A stretch of 64,000 bases of DNA, from contig JAFXAZ010000038.1 in assembly GCA_017521985.1 (NCBI GenBank), positions 30,712 to 94,711 of the forward strand, given 5' to 3'. The position numbers and the translations under genes were made by a program. The notes beneath the pieces were generated by a model, which saw only the letters and a list, made by a program, of their open reading frames with translations, ran no database searches and was not told where the DNA came from. This DNA comes from Lachnospiraceae bacterium (lineage in GTDB: Bacteria > Bacillota > Clostridia > Lachnospirales > Lachnospiraceae). Each line of letters opens with the position of its first letter. The stretch's first letter is position 1. Below are positions 63,460-64,000 of this stretch, piece after piece.

Positions 63460-63488
63460 ACCCTATCAAAAAATGTATTGATTAGGGT
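63460..63488. repeat. Inverted repeat in the element's leader
   Basis: ACCCTATCA / TGATTAGGGT form an imperfect 9-bp dyad with a 10-nt loop upstream of the replication gene. It is a possible operator or end-binding site. Confidence 0.4.
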
Positions 63489-63632
63489 GGAAAAACCGCC
63501 GTTCTTTCCTCTGTGCCTTGCGTTCCGTGATGGGCGTGGGTGTTTTCCTATGTGGAAGATAACGGAGGCATACAGACGGCAAAAACACCGAAAAACAACA
63601 CTTTCAAATTTCATAGGAAGGAGGTATCAGGT

Positions 63633-64000
63633 ATGGCAGTTTTCAGAGTTGAGCGAAACACGGGCTACACCGTTATGAGCAACCACCACTTACGCAATAA
63701 GGCGTTGACCTTGAAAGCGAAGGGGCTGTTATCGCAAATGCTGTCCCTGCCCGAAGGATGGGACTATACCCTGGCGGGGCTGTCCCACATCAACCGGGAA
63801 AGTATCGACGCGATCCGTACTGCGATATGGGAGCTTGAAAAAGCGGGATATATCGTCAGGCGGCAAGGTCGTGACGAAAAAGGAAAAATGACAGCGATCG
63901 AATATATCATCTACGAGCAGCCGCAGCCATCCAGTGATACAGAACCGGGATTGGATTATCCGATGTTGGAAAATCCAACACCGGGTAAACCGATATTGGA
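63633..64000 (+). CDS. Replication initiator/helix-turn-helix protein of a conjugative element, partial
   Basis: The gene runs off the window end after 122 codons. It starts MAVFRVERNTGYTVMSNHHL with a strong GGAAGGAGG site. A winged-helix domain follows (LKAKGLLSQMLSLPEGWDYT, then IRTAIWELEKAGYIVRRQGR). This N-terminus is typical of helix-turn-helix/DnaD-like replication proteins of Tn1549-type and related Clostridiales elements. The downstream text includes a Pro-rich repeat of NPT-type units (about residue 112 on). Confidence 0.85.
   Translation, partial: MAVFRVERNTGYTVMSNHHLRNKALTLKAKGLLSQMLSLPEGWDYTLAGLSHINRESIDAIRTAIWELEKAGYIVRRQGRDEKGKMTAIEYIIYEQPQPSSDTEPGLDYPMLENPTPGKPIL

Larger units (their letters stand above)
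63313..64000 (+). mobile_element. Left end of an integrative conjugative element inserted in helD
   Basis: Homology to helD stops at about 63313-63330. From here the sequence becomes GC-richer, with different codon use, and leads to a replication-initiator-like gene of the kind found at the left end of Clostridiales conjugative elements. The exact boundary and direct repeat cannot be fixed because the right end is outside the window. Confidence 0.7.

Noticed and set aside
63478-63678. 66-residue frame at the element's left end
   Set aside because: It overlaps the start of the replication gene in another frame, has no ribosome site and has an odd composition.

Overview
The window looks like a chromosome segment of a low-GC, Gram-positive gut Clostridium of the Lachnospiraceae type. 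The evidence is AGGAGG ribosome sites, a DUF1292 protein, a Cys-rich coat-like protein behind a sigma-K-like promoter, a CpsB-CpsC-CpsD tyrosine phosphoregulation module, and the left end of a Clostridiales-type conjugative element. No rRNA, tRNA or CRISPR array was seen.

Layout. 1-420: a compact Fst/par-like type I toxin-antitoxin locus: a 28-residue membrane peptide on the minus strand and a convergent antisense RNA on the plus strand, with direct repeats and a shared terminator. 456-2349: DUF1292 protein, Cys-rich protein, trpS. 2350-2860: a 163-nt imperfect hairpin followed by a tandem array of hairpins with GTCGGGG/CCCCGAC stems. 2850-8097 (minus): xre-cupin regulator, potA, potB, potC, potD, and an RluA-type pseudouridine synthase coupled to potD. 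8266-9621: a lactonase-fold protein and a small XRE regulator.

9716-36256: a surface polysaccharide locus. A strong promoter precedes an O-antigen-ligase-like gene, cpsB/C/D and a priming phosphoglycosyl transferase. Then come glycosyltransferases, a radical SAM enzyme and a GDP-sugar dehydratase-like enzyme. A complete GDP-D,D-heptose cassette follows (hddA, an hddC-gmhB fusion, gmhA), flanked on both sides by decayed IS110-family transposases. Next are a polymerase, WavE-like and pyruvyl transferases, a cassette containing two thiamine-diphosphate-enzyme homologues, a flippase, and a frameshifted glycosyltransferase. The part from about 17.1 to 35.4 kb is visibly more AT-rich than its flanks, as expected for exchanged serotype-specific DNA.

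36.3-47.2 kb: an accessory and defence island. It carries a nucleotidyltransferase-fold gene, an ORF6N/PLD-like protein, a GNAT toxin-antitoxin-like pair, a PemK/MazF-like protein, a decayed DUF3990-like gene, VanZ, and a three-gene DUF262/AAA-ATPase/unknown operon. It is littered with partial duplicates of its own genes.

47.2-61.3 kb: core metabolism: pepF, aroC, tgt, yajC, leuB-CPBP protease-ilvD-ilvB, an L,D-transpeptidase, serC-serA. 61.6-64.0 kb: a helD-like helicase gene broken near 63.3 kb, followed by GC-richer DNA with a replication-initiator-like gene that runs off the end. This is read as the left end of an integrative conjugative element inserted in helD.
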